A stretch of DNA of 64,000 bases from NCBI GenBank assembly GCA_949294095.1, contig CASFFZ010000003.1, forward strand, positions 23,874-87,873, given 5' to 3'. Below are positions 43,330-53,924 of this stretch, piece after piece. The notes beneath the pieces were generated by a model. The model was given only the letters and a program-made list of their open reading frames with translations. It ran no database searches and was not told the origin of the DNA. The DNA comes from an uncultured bacterium. Its GTDB lineage: Bacteria; Elusimicrobiota; Elusimicrobia; Elusimicrobiales; Elusimicrobiaceae. The number at the start of each line of letters is the position of its first letter. The first letter of the stretch is position 1. Made by a program: the position numbers and the translations under genes.

Positions 43330-46300
43330 ATGAAAAAAACCATTCGTTTAATCGGGGCTTTGCTGTTTTTTCCTTTGGCGCTAAGCGCCCAAAGCCTGCC
43401 CAAAGCCGAAGAAGCGTACGCCCAGGGGGATTTTTCCCAAGCGCTTACGCAGTATGAAGCCGTTTTAAAAACCGCCACCGGCAACGACCGCCTGCAGGCA
43501 CAGCTGCGCAAGGCGGCTTGCGAATACGGCTTGGGCGAATACATGACGGCAGCGCAAACCATGCTCTCCTACGACCTGCCCGCCGACGACCTGTGGAAAG
43601 CGCGCTTTTTGTTGTACCGCATCCAAATGGCCGAGCAAGTGGCGGCGGTGTACCCCTCTCTTATGAACGAACGGGAAGTAGCGGCGCAGAACACCTCCCC
43701 CGAACAGTGGACGCTGGCCCAATGGAACCAACAAATAGACCGCGACTACCAAACGCTCTGGGCCCTGCGCGCGGCATTAATAAACGACCCGGTGGAACGG
43801 GAAACCCTTATTTTGGATATTCAAAAAACCGACACGCGGCGCATCCCCACCCTGTTTGATGTGGTGGTGCACAACTGGATCAGCCGCCTGCAAGGCCAAA
43901 ACGCCCCCGTGCCGCTGGCGCGGGAAGAAGCCTACACCTTTTTAGACGGCACCGCCCAGCCGCTGGCCTCCCGCCAGGAAACGGCCCAACAGCTGGCTTA
44001 TCTGCTGGAAACGGCTTACTTGCTGGACGGCAAAAACCGCAAAGACGCCAAAACTTTCTGGCGTACGCAATACATTTTGCTCCCCTTTGACTCTCCCTCC
44101 CTCTTCCGCTTGACCCAGCCGGAAAAAGCGCTTCAAAAAGCGGTAGAACAACTGCAGTTAATCAGCGGCTACACGCCGCAAAAAATGGGATTTTGGAACA
44201 AGCTCAAAAATTACGTTTCGCCGGAAGGCACCGCCTACGGCCGTTCGTACGCGGCGTACCGGGCGGCCCAGCTGCTAAATGTGCACGACGACCCCGAAAC
44301 CGCGCTTAAAATTTGCCGTTATGCCCAAGAGGAGCTGGAAGAATCGTATTATACGTCGCTCTGCGAGCAGCTGGCGCAGCAAATTACCCAAAACGAATTG
44401 TCTTTTGACCGCCTGCCCCAAGCCTATTCGCACCGGCCGGAGATTCCTTTCTCCGTGCGCAACGCGCCGGCCGTTTATGTGCGCGTATACCCCACGTCGC
44501 GGGAAGAATTACAGCAGCTTTACCACCAGGTTTATTTAAGCGACACCGTAAACTCTTGGAATTTCCTTTCCCAAATCAGTTCCAAAAACATTCCGCTCTT
44601 TTTAGACCGCGCCCCGCTCCACACGCTCTCTCAGGCGGTTTCGTATGAAAAACCGTACCGAGCGGAAAAAATCTCGCTAAAGCTGCCGGAGCTGGAAAAC
44701 GGTTTTTATGTGGCGCTGGCCAGCTGGGATGAATCGTTTGACGAAGACAAATCCCCCGTCCTTGCCACCGTGCTCAACGTAACCGACCTAGCCCTTTTTG
44801 TAACGGCCGCCATTGAAGACAACCCCGACAAATACACCGCCGAACTGACGGGTTCCGCCCATACGTACCGCCCGGATTTATTCCGGTTCTATACCGTCAA
44901 TCTCAAAACGGGCCTGCCGGAAGGCAATGCGGATTTGGACATTATCACCGCTTGGAACGGCACGCGCCAGCGCGGGTTTACAACCGAGGACGGTTCTTCC
45001 TCCGTGGCGCGCGAGATTGTGGTCTCCCCCAATAACGACAAACGCAGTTCTCACTTTGTAAACGTATTGGCCCAAAAAGACGGCAGCCAAGCCTATACGG
45101 CCAACGCGGTGTACTTCCATTTTTACAACAAAGACCTCATCCGCCTGTTTGCCCAGACCGACCGCCCCATCTACCGCCCGGGGCAAAACGTGCAGCTGGC
45201 GGTAAACGCATTTGAAGTGTTGCCGCGGGGGCTTCGGGTGCTGCCGGGCCGCCGGGTGGAAATAGAAGTAACCAATGCCTCCGGCGAAAAAGTATTTTCG
45301 GCGGCGCCTTTGTTAAACGAAATGGGCACGGCTTCGGCTCAGTTTGTCCTGCCGGAAGAAGCTATGCTGGGCTATTTCCAAATCCGCGCTTCTGTCACGG
45401 CGGGCGGCCGGTCGTTCCGCACGTACAACTCGTTCCGCGTGGAAGACTTTAAACGCCCCGATTATGAATTGACGCTGGGAGACCCGGCCAAAACCATGGA
45501 ATACGGCAAGGCCGCTTCTATCGGCGGGCATGCCCAATACTATATGGGCGCCCCGCTGCAAAACGCCGCCGTCAAATACACCGTCTCCCGCCAGCGCTAC
45601 GTTCCGCCGTTTTATTGGTGGTATCCCCGCATTTTGCAACCGGAAAACACCCTGCTTGCCGAAGGCAAAACAACAACGGACGAAAACGGCGATTTTACCG
45701 TTTCTTTCACGCCCGCCGCACCGGAAGAAGAGGACGCTTCTTTTGCCAAATACGTCGTTACGGCTGAAGTATACGACGAAAGCGGCCGCGCCATTGATGC
45801 GTCCCGCACCTACACGCTAAGTGCAAAACCCAAATTGTTTAAAGTGGAATTTTCACAAGGGTTTTACGACGCCCAAAAAGAAATTTCTTCGTTGGCGACG
45901 ATTGATTTGACCGACGCACAGGGAAAATCCGTCTCCGGCAAAGTAACCGTACAAGTGGCGCGCCTGCAAAATAAACTTCCTCAGTTGGAAGACGGGGTTT
46001 ACGCCTACCGCGCACCGTCGCTGGAAGAATGGTATCAAAACGCCCCGGAAGAAAAAACGGTGTTTACCAAAACGCTCAATTTCAAAACGCCCGGCCCGCA
46101 AAAGCTGGCGCTTGCGGCGCTGGAAGAAGGCGTTTACCGGCTGAAATTACAATCCGATAAAGCCGACCCGCAGCAGATGATTTTTATCGTAGCGGCCGAA
46201 CAGTCCGCCCTGGCCCTGCCGGACGTAACCCTCGTCCAGCACGCCGCCTACTACCCCGGCGAAACCGCCCGCGTGCTGTTGGGCGCTGGCGCGCTGGAAG

Positions 46301-49275
46301 GCGCTAAGCGGGTGGAAGTGTATTGGGGAGATACCTTCCTCAAACACAAGGACTTACTGTCCGGCGGCGTATCGGTGTATTCCTTCCCGGTGGAACAGGA
46401 AGAACGCGGCGGCCTGGCGGTGGCGTGGTTTGGCGCCAGCAACTACACCTTCCACCAAGGTTCCGCCCAGCTGGAAATCCCGTTTGACAACAAAGAACTC
46501 GGCGTCACGCTGGACGTTCCCGCTTCGGTGCGCCCCGGCGAAACGACCGCTTGGAAACTGACCGCCAAAGACATTACCGGCAACCCCGTCAGCGGGCAGG
46601 CCAGCCTCACGGTGTACGACAAATCGCTGGACTATTACGCCAAGCAGGAAAATCCGTTTACGCTGGCTTCCCTATTTGCCCAAAACACCAGCCTGGGCGA
46701 CCGCTCGGCCAGTGCCTTGCGCGGCTCCTTTTCCCGCGCATATAACGCGCCGGAACGCCCGTATTTGGTGCCGCCCACCCTGCCGCAGTTAAATCTGCGC
46801 CTGCCGGTGCGTTTCTTTAGAAATATGGCCGTCGCCGGCGGCGCCATGCTGACCGCCGCCCCGCAGCTGATGAAAACGGCCAGCAATGTGCTGCTGCAGC
46901 AAGAGTCGGCGGCCATGGATACGGCGGCCGCCGCCCCCGCAGAAAGCCGCTCGGCCTATGCTGAGGAAGAGGCCGGCGCTTCGGACGCGTCGCAAACAAC
47001 CTTGCGCACGGATTTTTCCGAAACGGCGTATTTCAACCCGGCCTTGCCGCTTGTCAACGGGCAGGCGTCCGTCCGCTTTACCCTGCCGCAAAGCCTGACG
47101 GCGTGGAACATCTTGGGATTCGTACTTACCAAAAATGCCGATTTCGGCGCGTTTTCCGCCCAAACCGTTACCCGCAAAGACTTTATGGTTCGTCTGCAAA
47201 TGCCGCGTTTTTACCGCGAAGGGGACAAAGGCGTCCTGCAGGCGGCGCTGACTAACCTGACGGATAAAAAGCTTACCGCGGAAGTGGACATTGCCCTCCG
47301 CGCCGACAATGCCCCCGCCAACGAAGCATTCGGTTTATCCAAAACCAAAAAGAGCCTTACCGTCGGCGCCAACAGCACGGAATTTGTAACGTGGGAAATT
47401 ACCGCTCCTTCCCAGCCGGCGCTTTATCAAGCCACCGTTACGGCGCGCAGCGGCAAAAACAGCGACGGCGAACAAAAAACCCTGCCGGTCTACCCCGGCA
47501 AAGAACGCCTGCTGGCCACCGTCAACACCGCGCTTAAAAACGGGGAAAACACGCTGGAAATTACCGAGTTAAACGACGTGCCCGACGCCGAAGCGCAAAC
47601 CGCCGTTCTGACGCTGAACCCCAGCTTGGCGCTGTCGGTGCTCAACTCCATGCCGAACTTGCTTTCCACCCGCTATAACGACTTGGTTTCCTCGCTCAAC
47701 CGCTACGTGCCGCTGGCGGTCGTCCATACGTTCTACACGCAGTACCCCCAGCTCAAAGAAGCCGTGGCCAAACTGCCCAAACGCACCGGCGTGAACGCTT
47801 CGTGGAACGAGTCCGACCCGCTGCGCCTTACCCTGCTGCAGCAAACGCCTTGGCTGCGCCAAGCGCAGGGCGCAGCCGTCCACACGGCGGATATTATTGA
47901 TTTGTTTAATCCGCAAATCGTGGCCAAAACGAAAGCCAAAGAATGGGCGAAAATCGTCAAATTCCAAAACGCAAACGGAGCTTTTTCCTGGTTCCCCGGC
48001 GGGCAGGAAGACGATTATTTGACCCTTTATGCCCTGCATATGTTTGCCCAAGCGCTTTCCTACGGGGCCGATATTCCGCAGGCGCAAGCCCAAAAAGCTT
48101 TTGCCTACATCGTCCCGCGCATTGAAAAACGCCTGCAGGACGACAAAACCGGCTCGGAAACGACCGTGGCCTTTGCGTTGTATGCGGCGTATACGCTTTC
48201 GTCTTTCCCGCCCAACTGGGCGCAAACGGCGCAGGCCAAGCCCTATATCAAACGCTGGGCGGACTATGCCGACCAGCTGGCCCGCTTTATGACGCCGCTG
48301 GGGCAAATTTATGCGGCCTCCGTCTACCACCGCCTGGGCGACGACGTAAAAGCCAACCGCTATCTGGACTTGGTGCTCTCGCGCATGAAACAAGACGAGC
48401 TGACGGGCGCCTATTTCGCGCCCGAGCCGCAAAGCTGGGTGTGGTACCGCGATACCCTTTCCACCCAAACGACCACCTTGCGCACGCTGTTGGAACTGCG
48501 CCCGGAATCGGACAAAATTGACCCGATGACCCAGTGGATTCTGTTCAACCGGCAAGTGAACGAATGGTCTGACCCCAAAGCCGCCGCACAGGCGATGTTT
48601 ACCCTGCTTAAAGTCATGCAGCACAAAGGGGCCCTGTCGCTGCCGGTGGAATATACGGTGCAGTGGGGCGGAGAGAAAAAATCGTTCTCGTTTGAGCCCT
48701 TTGACTGGACGGAAGATTTGCAGCTGGTGCGCCAAGGCGGCCAAATTACGCCGCAGGCGCTGCGGGCGCAAATTACCAAAAAAGGCGTGCTGACGGACTT
48801 TGCTTCCCTGTCGGTCATTTACCAGTCGGCCCAGGCCAAAGCCTCGCCCAAGGGCGTGCTCAACGTAACGCGCAAATACTACACCCGTTTTACCCAAGAC
48901 GGCGTGCAAAAAATCCGCCCCGTGCAGGATTTGGGCGAAGTGCAGGTGGGCGACGAAGTGGAAGTGCATTTGACGCTTACTTCCGACAGCGCGTTTGAAT
49001 ACGTCCTGCTGACCGATCCCAAACCGGCCGGATTTGAAAGCGACGAGCTGACCAGCGGCTGGACGCACGAGCCGCTGTGGCTCTACCGCGAAAACCGCGA
49101 CGCTGAAACCAATTTCTTTATCAATTGGCTGCCGGCGGGCACGGTTACCTTGCGCTATGTGCTGCGCCCCACGCTGGAAGGCCGTTTCCACGCGCTGCCG
49201 GCGCAAACCCAATCCATGTACGCGCCGGAGTTCGGCGCGCATACGGCGGCGGAAGTACTGAGCGTAAGCAAATAA
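43330..49275 (+). CDS. Alpha-2-macroglobulin-family protein, thioester motif absent
   Basis: A 1981-residue secreted protein (signal LIGALLFFPLALSAQ). A TPR-like segment (AEEAYAQGDFSQALTQYEAV) follows, then macroglobulin domains: FAQTDRPIYRPGQNVQLAV (MG2-type start), a bait-like flexible zone near residues 1170-1225 (Ala/Ser/Glu-rich), LRTDFSETAYFNPALPLVNG and LTAWNILGFVLTKNADFG (A2M domain), and a C-terminal alpha/alpha toroid (WAKIVKFQNANGAFSWFPGG). The thioester CxEQ is missing; the corresponding place reads LLSTRYNDLVSSLNRYVPLA. Bacterial relatives trap proteases in the periplasm, often with PBP1C beside them; no pbpC is adjacent. The thioester-less type may trap physically. Confidence 0.9.
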   Translation: MKKTIRLIGALLFFPLALSAQSLPKAEEAYAQGDFSQALTQYEAVLKTATGNDRLQAQLRKAACEYGLGEYMTAAQTMLSYDLPADDLWKARFLLYRIQMAEQVAAVYPSLMNEREVAAQNTSPEQWTLAQWNQQIDRDYQTLWALRAALINDPVERETLILDIQKTDTRRIPTLFDVVVHNWISRLQGQNAPVPLAREEAYTFLDGTAQPLASRQETAQQLAYLLETAYLLDGKNRKDAKTFWRTQYILLPFDSPSLFRLTQPEKALQKAVEQLQLISGYTPQKMGFWNKLKNYVSPEGTAYGRSYAAYRAAQLLNVHDDPETALKICRYAQEELEESYYTSLCEQLAQQITQNELSFDRLPQAYSHRPEIPFSVRNAPAVYVRVYPTSREELQQLYHQVYLSDTVNSWNFLSQISSKNIPLFLDRAPLHTLSQAVSYEKPYRAEKISLKLPELENGFYVALASWDESFDEDKSPVLATVLNVTDLALFVTAAIEDNPDKYTAELTGSAHTYRPDLFRFYTVNLKTGLPEGNADLDIITAWNGTRQRGFTTEDGSSSVAREIVVSPNNDKRSSHFVNVLAQKDGSQAYTANAVYFHFYNKDLIRLFAQTDRPIYRPGQNVQLAVNAFEVLPRGLRVLPGRRVEIEVTNASGEKVFSAAPLLNEMGTASAQFVLPEEAMLGYFQIRASVTAGGRSFRTYNSFRVEDFKRPDYELTLGDPAKTMEYGKAASIGGHAQYYMGAPLQNAAVKYTVSRQRYVPPFYWWYPRILQPENTLLAEGKTTTDENGDFTVSFTPAAPEEEDASFAKYVVTAEVYDESGRAIDASRTYTLSAKPKLFKVEFSQGFYDAQKEISSLATIDLTDAQGKSVSGKVTVQVARLQNKLPQLEDGVYAYRAPSLEEWYQNAPEEKTVFTKTLNFKTPGPQKLALAALEEGVYRLKLQSDKADPQQMIFIVAAEQSALALPDVTLVQHAAYYPGETARVLLGAGALEGAKRVEVYWGDTFLKHKDLLSGGVSVYSFPVEQEERGGLAVAWFGASNYTFHQGSAQLEIPFDNKELGVTLDVPASVRPGETTAWKLTAKDITGNPVSGQASLTVYDKSLDYYAKQENPFTLASLFAQNTSLGDRSASALRGSFSRAYNAPERPYLVPPTLPQLNLRLPVRFFRNMAVAGGAMLTAAPQLMKTASNVLLQQESAAMDTAAAAPAESRSAYAEEEAGASDASQTTLRTDFSETAYFNPALPLVNGQASVRFTLPQSLTAWNILGFVLTKNADFGAFSAQTVTRKDFMVRLQMPRFYREGDKGVLQAALTNLTDKKLTAEVDIALRADNAPANEAFGLSKTKKSLTVGANSTEFVTWEITAPSQPALYQATVTARSGKNSDGEQKTLPVYPGKERLLATVNTALKNGENTLEITELNDVPDAEAQTAVLTLNPSLALSVLNSMPNLLSTRYNDLVSSLNRYVPLAVVHTFYTQYPQLKEAVAKLPKRTGVNASWNESDPLRLTLLQQTPWLRQAQGAAVHTADIIDLFNPQIVAKTKAKEWAKIVKFQNANGAFSWFPGGQEDDYLTLYALHMFAQALSYGADIPQAQAQKAFAYIVPRIEKRLQDDKTGSETTVAFALYAAYTLSSFPPNWAQTAQAKPYIKRWADYADQLARFMTPLGQIYAASVYHRLGDDVKANRYLDLVLSRMKQDELTGAYFAPEPQSWVWYRDTLSTQTTTLRTLLELRPESDKIDPMTQWILFNRQVNEWSDPKAAAQAMFTLLKVMQHKGALSLPVEYTVQWGGEKKSFSFEPFDWTEDLQLVRQGGQITPQALRAQITKKGVLTDFASLSVIYQSAQAKASPKGVLNVTRKYYTRFTQDGVQKIRPVQDLGEVQVGDEVEVHLTLTSDSAFEYVLLTDPKPAGFESDELTSGWTHEPLWLYRENRDAETNFFINWLPAGTVTLRYVLRPTLEGRFHALPAQTQSMYAPEFGAHTAAEVLSVSK

Positions 49276-49286
49276 AAATCTCGCAC

Positions 49287-49326
49287 AAAAAACACCCCGG
49301 ACGGAAATTCCGTCCGGGGTGTTTTT
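49287..49326. terminator. Bidirectional terminator between the macroglobulin and GT8 genes
   Basis: AAAAAACACCCCGGACGG pairs with CCGTCCGGGGTGTTTTT over a very short loop, with A and T tails on the two sides. Confidence 0.95.
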
Positions 49327-49343
49327 ACGAGGCGGGTACGTTT

Positions 49344-50366
49344 CTAAAATTCAGGCTTCAGCCAAGCCTTCAGCGCAAAACGCAGCGCTTTGGTGGGACG
49401 TGCAAAACAATCCGGCATCAGCTGGAAAAAAACACGGTTCTGCAAGCCGAATTTGCGGCAAAAGGCCAAATAGGCCTTGCTGTCCTTTCGGACGGACACC
49501 GGCGCCCCGCCTTTTTTAATCCACTCGGCATATCCGCGGTACCATTCCCGAAAGTAATAATAGCACCAAAATTTGCGCGGCCCCGTGCTGTGCACGATAT
49601 ACGCCCGTTTTAAATCGGCATGGGAAGACGAGGCCGGCCGGTTATAATCCCGCGGCAATACCGTTACCTGCCAGCCAAAGTGTTCCGCCGCCACATTAAT
49701 TACCGCCTGATCCGGCAAAAACAAATCGTCCGCCCATTTGGCCAATTGTTCATACAGCCAATCGGTAATGGCCGCATAGCGGCCGGGGCAGGGCAGCTTT
49801 CTGGTCAAAGCAAATACGCCCGCATTGTACCCGGGGGCGGAAGGATTTACCCCTTCCGGCACCGAAAAGAAATTGCGCGAAACGGTCGTCATCACCGGAT
49901 CTAAGGTCATGCCGATGCCGTGGGGAAGTTGGTCAAACACGCCCGCCAATTCTTTGCGCACCAGCACATCGGAGTCCAAAAACAGCACGCGTTCATACTG
50001 GTCCAACAGCCGGAAACATTCAAACCGGGCATAAGAAGCCGGTGCAAAAAGGGCAATGCTTTCCCGATCCGGCACCGGATAGGGCATATCAAAATCCGCC
50101 ACCCGCACCCGGTTGGAAAGAGACGTAAAAATTTGACGCAGTTTATCATCGCCCTGCCAGATGAAAACAAATATATCGCTTTCCTCCGCCAAACGCGGGG
50201 AATGGCGCAATAAAGACGCCACCGACACATAGGTGCAAAATGCAAACACGCGGCTGCAGGTCAGCACGATAGCCGTGCGGCGCGGCGCGGCCAGTTCCGT
50301 ATGTAAATTAATCCGGCGGCGGTTTTCAGCACACTGTTGCGCCGTATATTGCCAGACAAAACCCAT
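49344..50366 (-). CDS. Glycosyltransferase family 8 protein
   Basis: A 340-residue retaining glycosyltransferase. AIVLTCSRVFAFCTYVSVAS opens the nucleotide-sugar fold, the metal-binding DxD is in VLFLDSDVLVRKEL, and YNAGVFALTRKL, LPDQAVINV and the late HSTGPRKFW are typical of GT8 (LgtC-like) enzymes. It likely adds galactose or glucose to LPS or another surface glycan; the donor is not certain. ATG at 50366 has a GGAG site seven bases upstream. It is monocistronic. Confidence 0.88.
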   Translation of the reverse strand: MGFVWQYTAQQCAENRRRINLHTELAAPRRTAIVLTCSRVFAFCTYVSVASLLRHSPRLAEESDIFVFIWQGDDKLRQIFTSLSNRVRVADFDMPYPVPDRESIALFAPASYARFECFRLLDQYERVLFLDSDVLVRKELAGVFDQLPHGIGMTLDPVMTTVSRNFFSVPEGVNPSAPGYNAGVFALTRKLPCPGRYAAITDWLYEQLAKWADDLFLPDQAVINVAAEHFGWQVTVLPRDYNRPASSSHADLKRAYIVHSTGPRKFWCYYYFREWYRGYAEWIKKGGAPVSVRKDSKAYLAFCRKFGLQNRVFFQLMPDCFARPTKALRFALKAWLKPEF

Positions 50367-50552
50367 AAACACGCTCCATCAACAAGACTAACTATTTGGA
50401 AGAATATCAAAATAAGCCCGCTCCGTCAAACGGCCCATCCGCCCCGCCCGCGGGCCGCCTTTCCCGCGGCCAGACGTGCGGACAATCCTTTTTACGTCTT
50501 AAAAAAACACTGATAATATACTATAATGAGAATAACCTTTAAAGGAGTTTTT

Positions 50553-53033
50553 ATGTCCAATCATTTTACTGTTTTTTCTCCCGTTGCGGGAGTGGCTGTA
50601 CCTTTAGAACAAGTGCCGGATCCGGTGTTCAGCGAACATATGCTGGGCGATGGAATCGCCGTAGATCCGACGGAACAAACGGTCTATGCGCCGTTTGACG
50701 GAAAAATTATCAGTTTTAACAAAGAATCCCATGCTTTTGTAATGGGAGCAAACGGGGTAGAAATACTGGTGCACGTCGGGCTGGAAACGGTTACCCTCAA
50801 AGGCGAGGGGTTTACGCCGCTGGCCAAAACGGGGGATCTGGTAAAAAAAGGGCAGCCCCTTTTAACTTTTGATCCGCAAGTATTGGCTAAAAAAGCCACC
50901 AGCTCGCTGGTCATGGTGGTAGTTACCACGCCGCCGGAATCGGTGGCACAGGCAAAAGCAACCGGCACGCTCCAAGCCGGAGATCCGCTGTTTGAGCTTG
51001 CCGCCGTTTCGCAAACGCAAGACGCGGCGGCCGACGAACCGCTTTTGGAAAGCGCCCCGCTGAAGGTGCTCAACCCCAACGGCCTGCATGCTCGGCCGGC
51101 GGGCGTGTTGGCCCAACTGGCGCTGAAATATCCTTTCCCGGTGGAAATTGTCAAACAGGGCACCGCCGCCAATGCAAAAAGCGTAGTAGCCGTGATGGGC
51201 CTGGCGCTTGCCTGCAACGACACCGTTACGCTCCGCGCCGGCGGGCCGCAAGACCAGGCAAAAGCTTTTTTGGCCCAGTTGGAAACCGCTTTTAAAGAAG
51301 GCCTAGGGGAAAACATTTCGGCCCCGGCCGCGCCGAATGACCCGGCTGCTCCGTCGGAGCAAACGGCTTTGACTGCTTGCGCCGGCTTGGCGTTCGGAAC
51401 CGCATTCCCCTACCAGGCGGCAGACGTCTCCTTTGAAGAAACCGCCGCCGATTCCGCCGCCGAACAAAAACGCCTGCAGCAAACCGTGCAGGCGGTAATT
51501 GCCGAAACAGAAAGTAAAATGGCGGCTGAAAAAAATGAAGAAGCCAAAACCATTTTAGGCGCCCACTTGAGCATTCTGCAAGATCCGGAACTGGCCAAAC
51601 AGGCACAACAGTTTGTACAGGCCGGGAAATCCGCCGCCTATGCCATCAGCGAGGCCATCCGCGCCAGCATTGACGTATTGCAAAAAACCGGAAATGCCTT
51701 TTTGATGGAACGCGCCGCCGATTTGAAGGACTTGCGCCGTGCGCTGTTATTGCGTTTGGGCGGCAAAAGCCAAACCGCCCCGCAAGTGCCGCAAGGGTGT
51801 ATTTTGCTGGCAGAGGAACTGCTTCCTTCGGAAGCTTCCGCCTTGGAAGGGCGCGCCGCGGGAGTATTGCTGGCGGCGGGATCGCCTACGGCGCATGCCA
51901 GCATTATTTTGCGCAATATGGGTATTCCCACCGTGGTGCGCGGCGGGAAAAAAGTGCTGGATATTCCGGCCGGAACCCCCCTTTGTTTAGACGCTGACCA
52001 AGCGCTTTTTATCGCTAACCCAACGCCCCAGCAACAGGCCGATTTTTCCAAACGCCTTGCGCAACACCGCCAAGAACGCCTGGAACAGCAGCAAAACGCC
52101 CGCGAAAAAGCCTGCACGCAAGACGGCGTACAGATCTGGGTGGAAGGAAACGTTTCCAACGAAAAAGAAGCCGCCCACGCCATCGAAAACGGCGCCGACG
52201 GGCTTGGACTGGTGCGTACGGAATTTTTATTCCACGGCCGCCAACAAGCCCCTTCCCTGCAGGAACAGCAAAGCGTTTATCAGGCGGTTGTAACTGCGGC
52301 GCAAGGCCGCCCGGTTACCTTGCGCACCTTAGACGCCGGGGGCGACAAGCCGCTGCCTTTCGTGCATATTCCGAAAGAGGAAAACCCGATCGTCGGCATT
52401 CGCGGCATACGCGCTTTTAAACACAACGAGGATTTCTTCCGCACGCAGCTGCGGGCGATGTTAAGCGTCGCGCCGAAAACGGGCAACCTGCGCATTATGC
52501 TGCCCATGGTGGCTTTTACCGAAGAGATGGATTTCTTCAAACAGCTCATTGCGCAAGAGAAGCAGGCGCTTGGCCTTCAGCAAGACGTCAAAATCGGCAT
52601 GATGGTGGAAGTCCCTTCCGCCGCGCTTACCAGCAGCCAAATGGCGGCCCGGGCGGATTTCTTTTCCATCGGCACCAACGATTTAACCCAGTACACGCTT
52701 GCCATTGACCGCGGGCATAAAGAACTTAGCGCCCGGGCCGATTCCCTCCACCCGGCGGTTCTGCGCCTCATTGGGCTTACCTGCGAAGGCGCCAAACAGC
52801 ACGGGAAACCGGTGGCCGTATGCGGGGCGATGGCCGGCGAACCGGCGGCGGTACCCTTTTTAATCGGGCTTGGCGTAACGGAACTGGCCGTGGGCGGCGG
52901 AGCCATTGCATCCATTAAAGCGCTCGTGCGCCGGCTGGATGCCCGCCAATGCGCCCAAGCGGCCCAAAAAGCCGTTGCCTTGGCCGATGCAAAAGAAGTG
53001 CGGGCGTTGGCCAAGTCGGTATTTCATATTTAA
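50553..53033 (+). CDS. Multiphosphoryl transfer protein: PTS IIA(Glc-type)-HPr-Enzyme I fusion
   Basis: An 826-residue cytoplasmic phosphorelay. Residues 1-150: IIA of the glucose family (FSPVAGVAVPLEQVPDPVF, VEILVHVGLETVTLKGEGF with active His). Residues 175-260: HPr (VLNPNGLHARPAGVLAQLA, active His in LHARP). Residues 280-826: Enzyme I (GSPTAHASIILRNMGIPTVV with active His, LRTLDAGGDKPL, GVRGIR-like GIRGIRAF, GTNDLTQYTLAIDR). This order equals Pseudomonas NagF. One protein thus carries phosphate from PEP to a sugar-specific IIB; the best candidate is the IIBC permease at 13183-14583. Start at 50553 has AAGGAG; an ATG nine codons upstream lacks it. nagB and nagA follow. Confidence 0.93.
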   Translation: MSNHFTVFSPVAGVAVPLEQVPDPVFSEHMLGDGIAVDPTEQTVYAPFDGKIISFNKESHAFVMGANGVEILVHVGLETVTLKGEGFTPLAKTGDLVKKGQPLLTFDPQVLAKKATSSLVMVVVTTPPESVAQAKATGTLQAGDPLFELAAVSQTQDAAADEPLLESAPLKVLNPNGLHARPAGVLAQLALKYPFPVEIVKQGTAANAKSVVAVMGLALACNDTVTLRAGGPQDQAKAFLAQLETAFKEGLGENISAPAAPNDPAAPSEQTALTACAGLAFGTAFPYQAADVSFEETAADSAAEQKRLQQTVQAVIAETESKMAAEKNEEAKTILGAHLSILQDPELAKQAQQFVQAGKSAAYAISEAIRASIDVLQKTGNAFLMERAADLKDLRRALLLRLGGKSQTAPQVPQGCILLAEELLPSEASALEGRAAGVLLAAGSPTAHASIILRNMGIPTVVRGGKKVLDIPAGTPLCLDADQALFIANPTPQQQADFSKRLAQHRQERLEQQQNAREKACTQDGVQIWVEGNVSNEKEAAHAIENGADGLGLVRTEFLFHGRQQAPSLQEQQSVYQAVVTAAQGRPVTLRTLDAGGDKPLPFVHIPKEENPIVGIRGIRAFKHNEDFFRTQLRAMLSVAPKTGNLRIMLPMVAFTEEMDFFKQLIAQEKQALGLQQDVKIGMMVEVPSAALTSSQMAARADFFSIGTNDLTQYTLAIDRGHKELSARADSLHPAVLRLIGLTCEGAKQHGKPVAVCGAMAGEPAAVPFLIGLGVTELAVGGGAIASIKALVRRLDARQCAQAAQKAVALADAKEVRALAKSVFHI

Positions 53034-53084
53034 ATCGGATGCACGCCACAGCCAAGCGGCCGATACGCAGCCTCAGGAGAAAGT

Positions 53085-53924
53085 ATGCGTCTGGTAGTAA
53101 CCAAAATGAATTTGGGATTATGGGCGGCGGCCTATGTAAAAGAAAAAATACACGCCTTCCGCCCTACTGCCGAAAAACCGTTTGTCATGGGCCTCCCAAC
53201 CGGGGGAACCGTGATGGATTTTTACGCCAACTTGAGGCTTTTTTACAAGGAACATCTTTTGGATTTCCGGCATATCGTTACGTTTAATATGGACGAATAC
53301 GTCGGGCTGCCGGCCGACCATCCCCAAAGCTACCGCAGCTATATGCGCCAAAATTTGTTTTCCCAAGTAAACATCCCCCCCGAAAACACCCACCTTTTAA
53401 ACAGCCAAGCCGCTAACTTGCCGCTGGAATGCGCCCAGTATGAAAAAGCCATCCGCCAAGCCGGCGGCATTGACCTGTTTGTAGGCGGCGTAGGGCGAAA
53501 CGGGCACATAGCCTTTAACGAGCCCGGCTCTTCTTTTACCAGCCGCACCCGGCCGGTAAGGCTGGCGCCGGCCACCATTCAAGCCAATTCCCGTTTCTTT
53601 TTAAATGATGTGCACCGCGTGCCGACCCTGGCCTTAACGGTAGGAATTGACACCATTCTACAAGCCCGGGAACTGTTGTTTTTGGTTTCCGGTTCGGCCA
53701 AAGCAGAGGCCGTGGCCCAACTGGGCCGGCCGGGCGTAAGCGAAAACTGCCCGCTGACGGCGCTTAAATGGCACCCGCATGCAACCCTGCTGGCAGATCC
53801 CGCCGCCTGTGCGCTGCTAAAAGGCCCCATCCGAAAAAATTTGGACGATTGCATGCAAGCCCAGCCCGACGCTCCACACTGGATGCTGCATCTGCCCAAG
53901 GAGACGCTATGGACAACTTTTTAA
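53085..53924 (+). CDS. nagB: Glucosamine-6-phosphate deaminase
   Basis: A 279-residue isomerase/deaminase giving fructose-6-phosphate and ammonia. LPTGGTVMDFYANL binds phosphate, FNMDEYVGLPADHPQSYRSY holds the catalytic Asp, and GVGRNGHIAFNEPGSSF contains the catalytic histidine. An AGGAG site precedes the ATG. It is 51 bases after the PTS fusion and overlaps nagA by 16 bases, so the three genes make one amino-sugar operon. Confidence 0.95.
   Translation: MRLVVTKMNLGLWAAAYVKEKIHAFRPTAEKPFVMGLPTGGTVMDFYANLRLFYKEHLLDFRHIVTFNMDEYVGLPADHPQSYRSYMRQNLFSQVNIPPENTHLLNSQAANLPLECAQYEKAIRQAGGIDLFVGGVGRNGHIAFNEPGSSFTSRTRPVRLAPATIQANSRFFLNDVHRVPTLALTVGIDTILQARELLFLVSGSAKAEAVAQLGRPGVSENCPLTALKWHPHATLLADPAACALLKGPIRKNLDDCMQAQPDAPHWMLHLPKETLWTTF

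Noticed and set aside
47569..49242. 557-codon minus-strand open frame opposite the macroglobulin gene
   Set aside because: Long antisense shadow in GC-rich DNA; Arg/Gly/His-rich composition and no motifs.
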